Under the pieces are notes generated by a model, which saw only the letters and a list, made by a program, of their open reading frames with translations, was not told the origin of the DNA and did no database searches. A program made the translations under genes and the position numbers. Below, one piece after another: positions 12,077 through 22,331 of a DNA stretch of 64,000 nucleotides. The DNA comes from Prevotellaceae bacterium. Lineage in GTDB: Bacteria > Bacteroidota > Bacteroidia > Bacteroidales > Bacteroidaceae. The stretch is from contig JAFLUT010000003.1 in assembly GCA_022508665.1 (NCBI GenBank), forward strand, positions 1 through 64,000. Direction: 5' to 3'. Position 1 is the first letter of the stretch; the number at the start of each line of letters is the position of its first letter.

Positions 12077-12955
12077 TTACCTGCAAGTCAAATGAAAGCA
12101 CCCTTGCTTTCTCTCATATTTCACATAGCATTTCCCTTGTTCCCTCAAATCAAAAAGCACCTCAGACAGCACCTTTTTCATCGGCTCGTCCCAACGAAGC
12201 AACTCCACATCGCCATATTCCCCAACCACAGGCATAAAACGATTGTAAGCGATATCTACAGTCGTCCCATAACAATGGCAAGAATTGGTTGTGGCGTTTT
12301 TGTTCCCTTTCTGAAGATTTGACACATCATCCGTAGTACGCAACACCGATGTCACCATCAGCAGATGAGGTGGCAGCCCTTTCACCATACACGAATCCAT
12401 GAAATTCATACAAATAGTGTTCAGAAGATGTTGGGCTTTTGGGACAAGATAAGGTATGGAATGTGTGAGGTCGTCCACTATATAATATGGCGAATGGCAG
12501 ATGTTGACGAGTTTATGGTTCTTCACTAAAATATCTGCCTCCTGCCTGTTTCCCACTGGAGTAATGCCGTGCCGTTGTGCTGCTAAAATCTGCACATCTT
12601 GAACATCTGGAAAACATTCGGCATAACTCCACACGCCCTTTATTCTGTGCGATTGATTTATGCTGTCAGAATTTGTGGCAAAATCGTCGACAAGTAAACT
12701 GTCGGTCGTGATTTCTTCCACTGCCACATCTACTTCAGTTGCAATAGGCTCTATAATCGATTCTGCAGACACAGCAGGCTCTGTATACACCAATTCCTCT
12801 TTTTCTTCAACCGCTCTTTCTTCCACGTGCAATGGTATATTTATAGAGAAGATGTATCGCACGGCGGCAAACACACCCATTACACACAAAAATGTGATGA
12901 AAAATGTACGTTTGCTATATCTTGATTGCTTGTTTGCTTTTTTATCTGTTCCCAT
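12077..12955 (-). CDS. DUF5715-like membrane-anchored protein
   Basis: N-terminal TM helix; LLMVTSVLRTTDDVSNLQKGNKNATTNSCHCYGTTVDIAYNRF resembles a peptidase-like/DUF5715 pattern. Confidence 0.55.
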   Translation of the reverse strand: MGTDKKANKQSRYSKRTFFITFLCVMGVFAAVRYIFSINIPLHVEERAVEEKEELVYTEPAVSAESIIEPIATEVDVAVEEITTDSLLVDDFATNSDSINQSHRIKGVWSYAECFPDVQDVQILAAQRHGITPVGNRQEADILVKNHKLVNICHSPYYIVDDLTHSIPYLVPKAQHLLNTICMNFMDSCMVKGLPPHLLMVTSVLRTTDDVSNLQKGNKNATTNSCHCYGTTVDIAYNRFMPVVGEYGDVELLRWDEPMKKVLSEVLFDLREQGKCYVKYERKQGCFHLTCR

Positions 12956-13003
12956 TGCTTTTATCTCATAAACACAACACCAGCCGCTCTTCTACACGCC
13001 CTC

Positions 13004-15715
13004 TTATCCTCTGCCCGAGTTCTCTATCATAGACCTCAGACGTGCATTAAACTTGTCTGCATTCATCAACTGCTCAAGCGAAATGTGCATGCGATAACGC
13101 CAGTAATGCCGTGGGTTTGCTGGAATGTTAATACGTTCCGCCATTGGGTCGGGATAGCGCAACTGCTCATCTATCGAAAGCCAGTCCTGCAGCGACAGCA
13201 ACGTAAGCACCGATGGCGAGAAAAGATGTGCCGACACAATCTCCTCGCACAGCCATCCCGGGGCAGGGTGGGGGGCTGAGCCGTCCTTATATAACGCATT
13301 GTTGTAGAATTGTTGCGCCCTCTCGTTGTCCTCGTCCCACCACATTCTGAGCGGCGACATATCGTGCGTAGAAATCGTTGCCACCGAGCGGTAAGGATTT
13401 TCCCACAGTCTGCCAAACTGCAAGCCGTAAGTCTTCGGCATTGTCTGAATTTCGAGCGACAACATTCTGAGATTGTCCATCACCAGCGGCACACACGCAG
13501 GCACCATGCCGAGGTCTTCTGCACACACCAGCATCCTTGTTGCTTGAGTCAGCATCGGCAGTTTCTTCATCGCCTCGGCATACCAGAAATCATTGTGCCT
13601 ACGGTAGAAATAGTCGTCGTGCAACTTGTCAAATGCCTCCTTCTCATGCTGCAACAGCGACTCATACACAAAGTCGTTTTGTGCCGATATGCGAGGATGA
13701 TACATCTCGTGGTTCAGCCTGTCGGGAACGAACAGCACACATGACACCAAGCGGTAAAGCCCGTCACGCAGAGCGATGTTGTCCTCGTCCGTCTTTCCTG
13801 CAAACACAGCCTCAATCTTCCGCTGTGTAGCATATTCGTCTTTCAAGTCATATCGCCCGTCAGTCCTCTTCTTCAGATAGATAGTCTTCACAAGGTCTGC
13901 CTTGTATCCGAAGATGCTTTCCAATGTCCAGTCAGTGATATACGGGCGTGTCATATATTCAGCGTTGAAACGCATTCCGTACCCCTCAATCTCGTCCACA
14001 CTCATTGGCAGCGAAGGCGAGAACTGACCGAGCAATCCATGCACAGAGTGTGTAGGGATTTCCCATATTCGGAAGAAGCCCAAAACATGGTCGATGCGAT
14101 ATGCGTCGAAGTATTCAGCCATCTTCTGAAAACGCCTCTTCCACCACTGATAGCCGTCCTTCGCCATCTCCTCCCAGTTGTATGTCGGAAATCCCCAGTT
14201 CTGCCCATTCACCGAGAAGTCATCAGGAGGAGCGCCTGCCTGTCCGTCCATGTTGAACAAATGCGGCTGCGACCATGCCTCCACACTATTTCTCGATATT
14301 CCAATAGGAATGTCGCCCTTTATAATTACCCCTGCCTCACGAGCCGCCTTATGCACATCGCTCAATTGCAGATGCAACTGATACTGAATATAATAGTACA
14401 ACGCAATCTTCACATACTCCTCACCATTAGGCGATGCCAACCGCTCAATCTCCTTCTTCTCATACGTTCCGTACTTAGGCCACTGATGGAAATCGGGAGT
14501 GCCGTAAATGTCTCGCAGATAAGAGAACGACGCATACGGCACAAGCCAATCCTTGTTATCCTCAAAGAACCTCTTGAAATCCTCGCTCTCCAGCACCGCC
14601 TTCCCCTCCTGCGCATACACCAGCCGCAGATACTCCATCTTCAACTTTATCACCTGCTCATAATCCATACTCGGCAGCGCATTCACCTTCTGCTGTTTCA
14701 TCAGAAAACGCTCCATCTTCAAGCGGTCGTTCAGCCGTGGCAACGCACTGATGTCGCAATACAGTGGATGGAACGCATAAATGGAAATGGCATTATAAGG
14801 ATAAGAGTCCTGCCACGTCCCATACATCGTCGTATCATTGATAGGCAAAATCTGAATGGCGTGCATCTTCGTCTTCACCGCCCACTGTATCATCGCCTTC
14901 AAGTCGCCAAAATCACCCACACCATAACTTCTTGATGTGCGTATGGAGAACACAGGAATGACCACTCCCGCCACCTTCCAACTGTCTCTATTCAGCGCAG
15001 GCGGAGTGTCCGTCTTCACCCACATCTGCTTCGCCTTCAACTTCGGCGCCCTCATCTTGCGGTTCATACCCTCTTCCCACATCACAATCTCCCCCTCGTC
15101 ATTCACCACCACATATTTATATTCAGCCTCGTCATACAGCAACTCAGCATCTATATTCACCGCCCACTCCTGCAAGTTTATGAGAGCCATGCGTTTAGCA
15201 CGCTTCCATTCTCCCAACTGAGGCGTATTTCCACATACGGCAAGATATTCTCCATTTCTTAGATTAGGCTCAACCACTCGGAGTTGTAAAGTAGAAGAAT
15301 ACAGCGTGTCAACCGCATGCGGAACGGCACCGCCGCCACCCTCACAACAGTCAGATTTTGCCCCCACACATTCAGTATAAGCCGATGAAAACAGAGGCAA
15401 ATCATCGGGGATAGGTCTCCACCTGTCATTCAATAGATAATGTTCCGTAACACCGTCAAAAGCAAGCCTATGAGGAGCAACCTCCCACTCTGTCCACACA
15501 AGAACCCCGTCACGATACATGGCATACTTATACTCAATCCCATTCAATCCACTGCTTGGGAACTCTATCTCCGTCTCCCACGCGCATCCGTCGCATGTAG
15601 CCAAATGATACTCCTCCATGTCTGATTTCCGCCCGTTCTTTCCTGTCTTCTCAAGCAGGATGCGGATGTCTTCTCCCCACTTTGTATGATACTCAATGTT
15701 GAAATAAATCTTCAT
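13004..15715 (-). CDS. malQ: 4-alpha-glucanotransferase (GH77) with N-terminal starch-binding modules
   Basis: SYGVGDFGDL, YRIDHVLGFFRIWEIP, CAEDLGMVPACVP, ATISTHDMSPLR motifs. Confidence 0.93.
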   Translation of the reverse strand: MKIYFNIEYHTKWGEDIRILLEKTGKNGRKSDMEEYHLATCDGCAWETEIEFPSSGLNGIEYKYAMYRDGVLVWTEWEVAPHRLAFDGVTEHYLLNDRWRPIPDDLPLFSSAYTECVGAKSDCCEGGGGAVPHAVDTLYSSTLQLRVVEPNLRNGEYLAVCGNTPQLGEWKRAKRMALINLQEWAVNIDAELLYDEAEYKYVVVNDEGEIVMWEEGMNRKMRAPKLKAKQMWVKTDTPPALNRDSWKVAGVVIPVFSIRTSRSYGVGDFGDLKAMIQWAVKTKMHAIQILPINDTTMYGTWQDSYPYNAISIYAFHPLYCDISALPRLNDRLKMERFLMKQQKVNALPSMDYEQVIKLKMEYLRLVYAQEGKAVLESEDFKRFFEDNKDWLVPYASFSYLRDIYGTPDFHQWPKYGTYEKKEIERLASPNGEEYVKIALYYYIQYQLHLQLSDVHKAAREAGVIIKGDIPIGISRNSVEAWSQPHLFNMDGQAGAPPDDFSVNGQNWGFPTYNWEEMAKDGYQWWKRRFQKMAEYFDAYRIDHVLGFFRIWEIPTHSVHGLLGQFSPSLPMSVDEIEGYGMRFNAEYMTRPYITDWTLESIFGYKADLVKTIYLKKRTDGRYDLKDEYATQRKIEAVFAGKTDEDNIALRDGLYRLVSCVLFVPDRLNHEMYHPRISAQNDFVYESLLQHEKEAFDKLHDDYFYRRHNDFWYAEAMKKLPMLTQATRMLVCAEDLGMVPACVPLVMDNLRMLSLEIQTMPKTYGLQFGRLWENPYRSVATISTHDMSPLRMWWDEDNERAQQFYNNALYKDGSAPHPAPGWLCEEIVSAHLFSPSVLTLLSLQDWLSIDEQLRYPDPMAERINIPANPRHYWRYRMHISLEQLMNADKFNARLRSMIENSGRG

Positions 15716-15939
15716 TTATAACTCTTTTTTCAGTTATTTACTCAGTTCTTTTTCAGCCTTTTATTGGTTGCTGTGTTCCGTTCTCAACCGCACTGCTCAA
15801 CCATTTCTAACCACAAAGATAGCAGTTTTCTTTCTAAAATCAACACTTTTCTGCGTATTTTATCTTTCCGAGCAAATTTTGATACGGAATAGCATCAAAA
15901 AAACCTTGCAGATTTCTGCAAGGCTTCCTTTCTTTTAAG

Positions 15940-16014
15940 GGTGGAGGGTGGGGCTCGAACCCACGACATTCAGAACCACAATCTGACGCTCTAACCAACT
16001 GAACTACATCCACC
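15940..16014 (-). tRNA. tRNA-His (anticodon GTG)
   Basis: Cloverleaf on minus strand: anticodon arm TCAGA-TTGTGGT-TCTGA, T arm GTGGG-TTCGAGC-CCCAC, G-1 plus acceptor GTGGATG/CCTCCAC (one U-C mismatch), discriminator C; CCA not encoded. Confidence 0.93.
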
Positions 16015-16124
16015 GTGTAGCATTTCGTTTCCGATTTGCGAGTGCAAAGGTAGGCAGTTTTCGGATAATGACAAAATTTTTGGAGAACTTTTTTTGGAGT
16101 AAAATGCAAAAGAGCCAGAAATAG

Positions 16125-17483
16125 TTATCCTTTTATTAGTCTCCGGGCAATCATTTCTACCACATCTACATTCACTGCATTGCCGAGGGCTTTCATCTTT
16201 TGTACGCGAGAAAGTCCGTTGTAGTTCAGTTCTTGCATAGATTGTATGCGTGCCGCCTCGTTGTGTGAAATGTAGCGACCCCAGCGGAAATCATCAGGGG
16301 TATATGGGCGACCTTTCTTGTCAACCGCACCGTCCAATGGATATGAGACCCACGGGAGAATGGGCGTTGCGGTGGTGCAGAGAGTGATGGTCGGGATGTA
16401 GTTGAGCGAGCGGATGCGGATGCCTGATGGACGCAGTTGAATGACATGGTTCTTGAAATCCCAGTCTTGGTTGGTACTCCATTCCAACATTCGCTGTGTG
16501 CGTGGGTAAGGCATAATCTTCTTCAGCCACGGGTCAATCCAGTCCTTGTGGCGATTGTACATTTCTCTGTTTTGGCGGATAAGGACTTTCTTAAACTCTG
16601 GATATGTGTCTTCGTATTTCGTCTTCTGCATATAAAAAGGCAGGTCGGCAATGAGTTCATCCATCGTGTCGCCTTTCAGAATCTTGCCGTATGCCCCTCG
16701 CCGTCCTCGCAGGCGGTCGATAGGTTGGAATGCAGGAGGGGTGTCTTCAAACTCATAGTCCGCTCCGAACTCCATAGTGAAGATGCAATGGGATGGCATA
16801 TATCCATCGCGTTTCGTTACGTTATAAACAAACTCCTGCCACGCATCAAACACAGGATGCAAGGCACGGCGTACAGGTTGCAGGTCATCGTTGTCGGATG
16901 GGTCAACGATGGTGCGTACATCGCTGATAATCTTCTCGTTTGGCTGCGGAAAATGAAACTTGCGCATACCGCTGTTGCCGTCAGCATCACGCAACATACC
17001 GACGATGTAGAATCGTGGACGATGCTGAGGGACACCAAACTCGTGTGGAGAAAACACACGGCCGTCGAAGTCATACCCTAAAGCATCAAGTTTCTGCTGA
17101 ATTATCTTCCACGTGCGACCGCCGTCGTGTCCGGGGAGGGCGGAGACATTCTCAAGAAAGATGTATTTGGGATGATGATAATCTAAGACACGGCAGATTT
17201 CGTCAAAAAGGTTTCCTCGTCCCAACTCATCCTCAAACCCCTGCTTCTTTCCCGAAAAAGAGAATGGCTGGCAGGGAAAGCCGCCACACAGGATGTCGTG
17301 AGGAGGGATGGAGGCAGCATCTATCTTTGTTATGTCGCCGTGGATGGGAACATCGGGGAAATTTATCTTATATAGTTTCTGTAGTTTCGGTTTTATCTCT
17401 GAGGCAAAGACACACTCATGCCCAAGACGAGAAAGGGCAAGATGGAAACCTCCAAGACCAGCAAACAAATCTACAAATCTCAT
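16125..17483 (-). CDS. DNA (cytosine-5-)-methyltransferase, apparently orphan
   Basis: MRFVDLFAGLGGFHLAL (motif I), GGFPCQPFS (motif IV), FLENV (VI), GVPQHRPRFYIVG (VIII). No adjacent nuclease. Confidence 0.92.
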   Translation of the reverse strand: MRFVDLFAGLGGFHLALSRLGHECVFASEIKPKLQKLYKINFPDVPIHGDITKIDAASIPPHDILCGGFPCQPFSFSGKKQGFEDELGRGNLFDEICRVLDYHHPKYIFLENVSALPGHDGGRTWKIIQQKLDALGYDFDGRVFSPHEFGVPQHRPRFYIVGMLRDADGNSGMRKFHFPQPNEKIISDVRTIVDPSDNDDLQPVRRALHPVFDAWQEFVYNVTKRDGYMPSHCIFTMEFGADYEFEDTPPAFQPIDRLRGRRGAYGKILKGDTMDELIADLPFYMQKTKYEDTYPEFKKVLIRQNREMYNRHKDWIDPWLKKIMPYPRTQRMLEWSTNQDWDFKNHVIQLRPSGIRIRSLNYIPTITLCTTATPILPWVSYPLDGAVDKKGRPYTPDDFRWGRYISHNEAARIQSMQELNYNGLSRVQKMKALGNAVNVDVVEMIARRLIKG

Positions 17484-18895
17484 TTTCTTGACGTTAAGAA
17501 TAATCCTACAAAAGTTAATAAGCCGTTGAACATCAGCATCTCGTAGCCGAATTTATAGCCCGTGGTTGTCAGCACCGCATAATCGACGGCATAGCATATA
17601 ATGGGTGACAGTATCGCAATGTAAGGAACGAAACGCTCCCGTGGATGCCTCTTCGTCAATATGCCGAAAGCGAACAAGCCAAGCAATGGACCGTATGTGT
17701 AAGACACCAATGTATATATCAAGTCCATAATGCCGCCCGAACCTATGGCATTGAAAGCGAGAGTGACAAGCACCAACGCCACGAACACACACAGATGAAC
17801 CACCTTTCGTGTTCGTTCATCATGCTCATTATCAAGTATATCAATGCAGAAACTTGTAGTAAGAGCCGTCATGGCAGAGTCGGCAGAAGAGAAAGCACTG
17901 GCTATCACTCCTATGGTAAACAGCACGATGGCGGTCGTTCCCAAAGTGCCGTCAAGCACAATGCCCGACAGAAGGTCATCGCCATTCGCAGGCAATGCCA
18001 TTCCAAGTTGCTGATACAGCATAAGGAGCAACACGCCGAGTGATAGAAAGAGGAAATTGACAGGAATGAACAATATGCCATACGAACACATATCCTTCTG
18101 TGCCGAGCGTAAATCCTTGCAAGTCAGGTTCTTCTGCATCATGTCTTGGTCAAGCCCCGTCATCACTATCACTACAAATATGCCCGAAAGAAACTGTTTC
18201 CAAAAGTTCTGTTTAGAAGCGAAATCGCCGAACTCTAAAATGCGTGAGTGAGGGTCGTTCCACACCGCCGTCATCGCCTCTCCCCACCCCATGCCGAGCA
18301 TGGTTGCCACTCTGAATAATATAAGAACGAGGGCAACCACAAGGCACAAAGTCTGCACAAAGTCCGTCCACACCAACGTGCGAATGCCGCTGCGATGAGT
18401 GTATAACCATATAAGAAACAGAGTGATAACGACCGTCACAGAGTATGGCACATGATAAACATCCGCCACGCACATCTGCAACACACGGCAGACAACATAA
18501 AACTTTGCCGCTGCCCCACACAACTTGCTCAGAATGAAGAACGAAGCGCCTGTTTTATGGCTCGTCCGCCCAAAACGATGTGACAGATAGGTGTATATAG
18601 ATGTAAGCCGATGTCGATAGTAAAGCGGAAGCAGCACAAACGCCACAATCAGATAGCCAAAGAAGAACCCAATGCACATCTGCAGATAAGTCATGTCAAT
18701 GCCCATCACCCATCCCGGCACACCAATGAAAGTCACTCCCGATATGCTTGCACCAATCATGCCGAAAGCCACCAATCCCCACGGCGATTGCCTGTTGCCG
18801 CTGAAAAAGGTTGCATTTCCTCCTCTTCTGCCCCCTATATAAGATATGAGCAGCAGCACCGCAAAATACACAATGACCGTCACAAGCACTAACAT
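17480..18895 (-). CDS. Sodium:solute symporter family transporter
   Basis: Many TM helices; GGRRGGNATFFSGNRQSPWGLVAFGMIGASISGVTFIGVPG and AFSSADSAMTALTTSFCIDIL, typical of SSSF. Confidence 0.88.
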   Translation of the reverse strand: MLVLVTVIVYFAVLLLISYIGGRRGGNATFFSGNRQSPWGLVAFGMIGASISGVTFIGVPGWVMGIDMTYLQMCIGFFFGYLIVAFVLLPLYYRHRLTSIYTYLSHRFGRTSHKTGASFFILSKLCGAAAKFYVVCRVLQMCVADVYHVPYSVTVVITLFLIWLYTHRSGIRTLVWTDFVQTLCLVVALVLILFRVATMLGMGWGEAMTAVWNDPHSRILEFGDFASKQNFWKQFLSGIFVVIVMTGLDQDMMQKNLTCKDLRSAQKDMCSYGILFIPVNFLFLSLGVLLLMLYQQLGMALPANGDDLLSGIVLDGTLGTTAIVLFTIGVIASAFSSADSAMTALTTSFCIDILDNEHDERTRKVVHLCVFVALVLVTLAFNAIGSGGIMDLIYTLVSYTYGPLLGLFAFGILTKRHPRERFVPYIAILSPIICYAVDYAVLTTTGYKFGYEMLMFNGLLTFVGLFLTSRK

Positions 18896-20211
18896 ACCGC
18901 ACCCTCCTTTCCATACTCAACCCACACCCTTTTCCTCATTATCGTCTGGCTCACCCCACGCGTGACAAGATAAGCCAAGAACGCTATCCACACGCCATGA
19001 TTGGCAAGCGACGGCACAATCAGCCAGTAGAGCAAGAAGAAAACGACCATTCCCGATGCCGTAGCGATGAGCATCCCCCTCGTTGCCACTGCACCAATAT
19101 AAACACCGTCCCAAATGAACGGCACCATACCACAAATGGGAAAGAGCAAAGTCCAATGCTGATAAACGTGTATTCCTTCAATGACAACCTCTTCATCTGT
19201 CAGCATACAAAGAAACTGCTCCCCAACACAAAGATACGTCACAGTAAACACCGCCGCCAATGCCCATCCCCAACGGAAAATATGCTTGATTGTATCGTCA
19301 TACACAACACGACTGCGTGCGCCGATAGCCTTGCCCACCATAGCCTCCGCAGCAAAGGCGATGCCGTCCATAAAGTAGCCACAGAAAGCAACAAACTGTA
19401 TCAGTATCGCATTGACAGCCAGTTCCGTATCTCCAAACCTCGCCCCGACCGAAGCAACAACCGACTGAACAAGAATAAGGCAGCAAGTACGCAGAAAAAT
19501 ATCCCTATTCAACTGAAACAGCCGCATCATCGCCCCCCTCGTCAGCACAAGCCCCCAGCGCAGATACCTTCGCAGTCGGGAGTAATAGCAAAACAGCAAG
19601 GCGAAAGCCACCCCAAGCCCCACATACTGAGCAATGACCGTCCCCAGCGCAACACCCTCAATCTTCATGCCGCACCAATACACCAGCGCAAAACTCACCA
19701 CGATGTTCACCACATTCTGCACCACCGCAACAACCATCGGCGTCTTCGAGTTCTGCATTCCCACAAACCACCCCGTCAGCACATACAGCGTCAGCGTAGC
19801 AGGAATGCCCCATATACATATATTATAATATGTGCATGCCACATCCCTCACCTCCGCCGAAGGCGACACAATGGAAAACAGCCCCTCCCTCATCGGCACT
19901 TGCAAGCAGAGAGCGATGCACGCAATGCCCAACGCCACAAGCATAGACCTCAGCAGCACGCTGACCACCTCTGCAAAATCCCTTGCTCCGAATGCCTGCG
20001 AAGTCATGCCGCTCGTCCCCATTCTGAGGAAAGCGAAGAACCAGCAAATGATATTGGTCAGCATTCCCCCCACGGCAATAGCGCCAAGATATACAGGCGA
20101 CCCCAAATGCCCCGTTATCGCCACATCCACCAAGCCAAGCAGCGGCACTGTGATGTTGGACACAATGCTCGGCAAAGCGATATGAAGTATTTGTTTGTCT
20201 CGTAAATTCAT
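18889..20211 (-). CDS. MATE family efflux transporter
   Basis: MNLRDKQILHIALPSIVSNITVPLLGLVDVAITGHLGSPVYLGAIAVGG; start at 20211 gives an ATGA overlap with the upstream gene. Confidence 0.9.
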   Translation of the reverse strand: MNLRDKQILHIALPSIVSNITVPLLGLVDVAITGHLGSPVYLGAIAVGGMLTNIICWFFAFLRMGTSGMTSQAFGARDFAEVVSVLLRSMLVALGIACIALCLQVPMREGLFSIVSPSAEVRDVACTYYNICIWGIPATLTLYVLTGWFVGMQNSKTPMVVAVVQNVVNIVVSFALVYWCGMKIEGVALGTVIAQYVGLGVAFALLFCYYSRLRRYLRWGLVLTRGAMMRLFQLNRDIFLRTCCLILVQSVVASVGARFGDTELAVNAILIQFVAFCGYFMDGIAFAAEAMVGKAIGARSRVVYDDTIKHIFRWGWALAAVFTVTYLCVGEQFLCMLTDEEVVIEGIHVYQHWTLLFPICGMVPFIWDGVYIGAVATRGMLIATASGMVVFFLLYWLIVPSLANHGVWIAFLAYLVTRGVSQTIMRKRVWVEYGKEGAVC

Positions 20212-21803
20212 CCGTTTTTCACATATTCCGCCAACATTTCCGCACACTTCTCTCCATCAACACCTGCACTCACTATTCCCCCTGCATATCCTGCACCCTC
20301 GCCACATGGGAACAGCCCTTTGATGCGAATGTGCTGCAATGTCTCCCTGTCACGCAATATGCGAACAGGAGCCGATGTGCGTGTCTCCACGCCTATCATC
20401 ACCGCCTCGTTAGTCAGAAATCCGTGGCACGACTTGCCGAAATTCTTGAACCCCTGCTGCAAACGTGCCGAAACAAAATTAGGCATCCAGAAGTGCATAG
20501 GTGTGCTGACCAATCCCGGAGTATATGACGAAGAAGGCAGGTCATAACTCATCTTCTTATTTACGAAATGTGCCATCCTCTGCGCAGGAGCGGTCTGTTT
20601 CCGTCCGCCTTGCAGAAATGCGGCATACTCCAGCCTCTCTTGAAACTCCATCATAGCCAACGCTCCGCCCCTCACGTCAATGCCCGGCACAGGAGGCAAC
20701 TCCATAATAGACTTATCGCCGAGGTCGTCCACATGCAACTCAACCACCATGCCCGAATTGCTCCACGGGCTGTTTCTCTGCGAATTGCTCATTCCGTTCA
20801 CCACCACTTGATTAGCCCCACTCGCAGCAGGCACGACCGTACCTCCGGGACACATGCAGAACGAATACACACCCCTGCCATCTACCTGAGTTACAAACGA
20901 ATACTCCGCCGCAGGCAAGTACTCGCCCCGACCATCTTTGCTGTGATACTGAATCTTATCTATTAACTCCGACGGATGCTCCAACCTCACCCCAACAGCA
21001 ATATCCTTCGCCTCAATCTCTATCCCTTCAGCGTGCAGATAGCGATACACATCCCTCGCACTATGCCCAGTAGCCAAAATCACAGCACCGCTGAACACCT
21101 TGTCCCCACATCGTACACCCACAACCGTCTCATCCTCAATCAGCAGCCCGTCCATCTTCGTGTTGAAATGCACCTCTCCACCGCAGCCAATAATGGTGTT
21201 CCTCATCGCCTCAATAATGCTTGGCAACTTGTCCGTACCCAAATGCGGATGGGCATCGGCAAGAATGCTCGTGCTTGCCCCATGCTGACAAAATACATTC
21301 AAAATTTTCTCCACGCTGCCCCTCTTCTTGCTCCTCGTATAGAGTTTTCCGTCCGAGAAAGCACCCGCTCCACCCTCGCCAAACGAATAGTTCGACTCAG
21401 GGTCAACCACATGGTTGCGAGATATTTGAGCAATGTCCTTCCTCCTCTCATGCACACTCTTTCCTCTCTCCACCACCACAGGCTTCACTCCCAATTCAAT
21501 CAGCCTCAACGCCGCAAACAATCCTCCCGGTCCAGCACCCACAACCACCGCTTGTGGCTTATCCTCCACATTAGGGTATTCCACCCTCTCAAACTCCTCA
21601 CCCGTAGGCTCTTCCCCTACATACACCCTAACCTTCAGATTGACAAAAATAGTCCTCTGCCGAGCATCAATACTCCTCTTCAGCACCCTAACAGCCGTCA
21701 CCTCATCACATGACAGCCCCTTCTCCTCTTGCAAAAATCTCTTTATGCCACTTTCGCTCGCCGCCACCTCTGGCAGCACTCTTATCTGAAATTCCTCTAT
21801 CAT
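20208..21803 (-). CDS. NAD(P)/FAD-dependent oxidoreductase (uncharacterised FAD-dependent dehydrogenase family)
   Basis: AVVVGAGPGGLFAALRLIELGVKPVVVERG dinucleotide-binding; FSDGKLYTRSKK; GEGAGYAGGIVSAGVDG. Confidence 0.85.
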   Translation of the reverse strand: MIEEFQIRVLPEVAASESGIKRFLQEEKGLSCDEVTAVRVLKRSIDARQRTIFVNLKVRVYVGEEPTGEEFERVEYPNVEDKPQAVVVGAGPGGLFAALRLIELGVKPVVVERGKSVHERRKDIAQISRNHVVDPESNYSFGEGGAGAFSDGKLYTRSKKRGSVEKILNVFCQHGASTSILADAHPHLGTDKLPSIIEAMRNTIIGCGGEVHFNTKMDGLLIEDETVVGVRCGDKVFSGAVILATGHSARDVYRYLHAEGIEIEAKDIAVGVRLEHPSELIDKIQYHSKDGRGEYLPAAEYSFVTQVDGRGVYSFCMCPGGTVVPAASGANQVVVNGMSNSQRNSPWSNSGMVVELHVDDLGDKSIMELPPVPGIDVRGGALAMMEFQERLEYAAFLQGGRKQTAPAQRMAHFVNKKMSYDLPSSSYTPGLVSTPMHFWMPNFVSARLQQGFKNFGKSCHGFLTNEAVMIGVETRTSAPVRILRDRETLQHIRIKGLFPCGEGAGYAGGIVSAGVDGEKCAEMLAEYVKNG

Positions 21804-21958
21804 CCTTTTTTCCTATTTTTTTGCAAAGTAAACCATTTTTCCCCAATCCACCAAACATTTCTTGCCCGCAACCACTCGCAATGTCCAACATCCACCTGCA
21901 CTGATCTGAAATGCTAACCATTTGCCATGTGCCAAAATACTCTTTTCCTGTCGCCTTT

Positions 21959-22170
21959 GACAACGGCTGACCTCTGAAATGCCCTGCCGTTCACGATTAC
22001 AATAGTCAGCCGTGACAAATTATAATTGTCAGCGAATGCAGATTATCTATGCCGGCGGTTGTCTACTAGTTCGCCCAGCCGTTGTCCATTTTTTAGTTCA
22101 GCCGTTGTCCGTTTTTTAGTTTAACGGCTGTCCGTTTTTAGGTCAACGGCTATCATCTTTTTATCCCAAC
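21959..22170. repeat. Dispersed repeat copy 2 with multiple CAGCCGTT/AACGGCTG cores
   Basis: 21998-22083 matches window positions 1-86 (4 mismatches). Further cores at 22076, 22099, 22123, 22145; GACAACGGCTGA (21959-21970) is the exact reverse complement of TCAGCCGTTGTC (22098-22109). Confidence 0.85.
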
Positions 22171-22241
22171 CTCTCCCACCTTTTGAAGGCAATAGTTTAC
22201 GGTTTTTTATGTGTGTTCGTTTCATTATTTTCAAAGATATG

Positions 22242-22289
22242 GCAAGTGGGCGGAAACTGATGCTTTCACATCGGTTTCCGCCCACTTGC
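22242..22289 (-). terminator. Hairpin downstream of the ompH-like gene, terminator-like
   Basis: 16-bp perfect arms GCAAGTGGGCGGAAAC (22242-22257) / GTTTCCGCCCACTTGC (22274-22289); weak U tract. Confidence 0.6.
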
Positions 22290-22331
22290 TATGCTTGTGA
22301 TAATCGGATTATTTATTATTTCATCCGTGTT

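Noticed and set aside
14039-14935. 298-aa plus-strand ORF opposite malQ
   Set aside because: Antisense shadow of malQ; no recognisable domain.
15940-17483. tRNA-His as an integration site for the methyltransferase
   Set aside because: No duplicated tRNA 3' end or integrase was seen; adjacency alone is not enough to claim an insertion.
18997-20205. 402-aa plus-strand ORF opposite the MATE gene
   Set aside because: His/Arg/Gln-rich antisense shadow of a clear transporter gene; no plausible domain.
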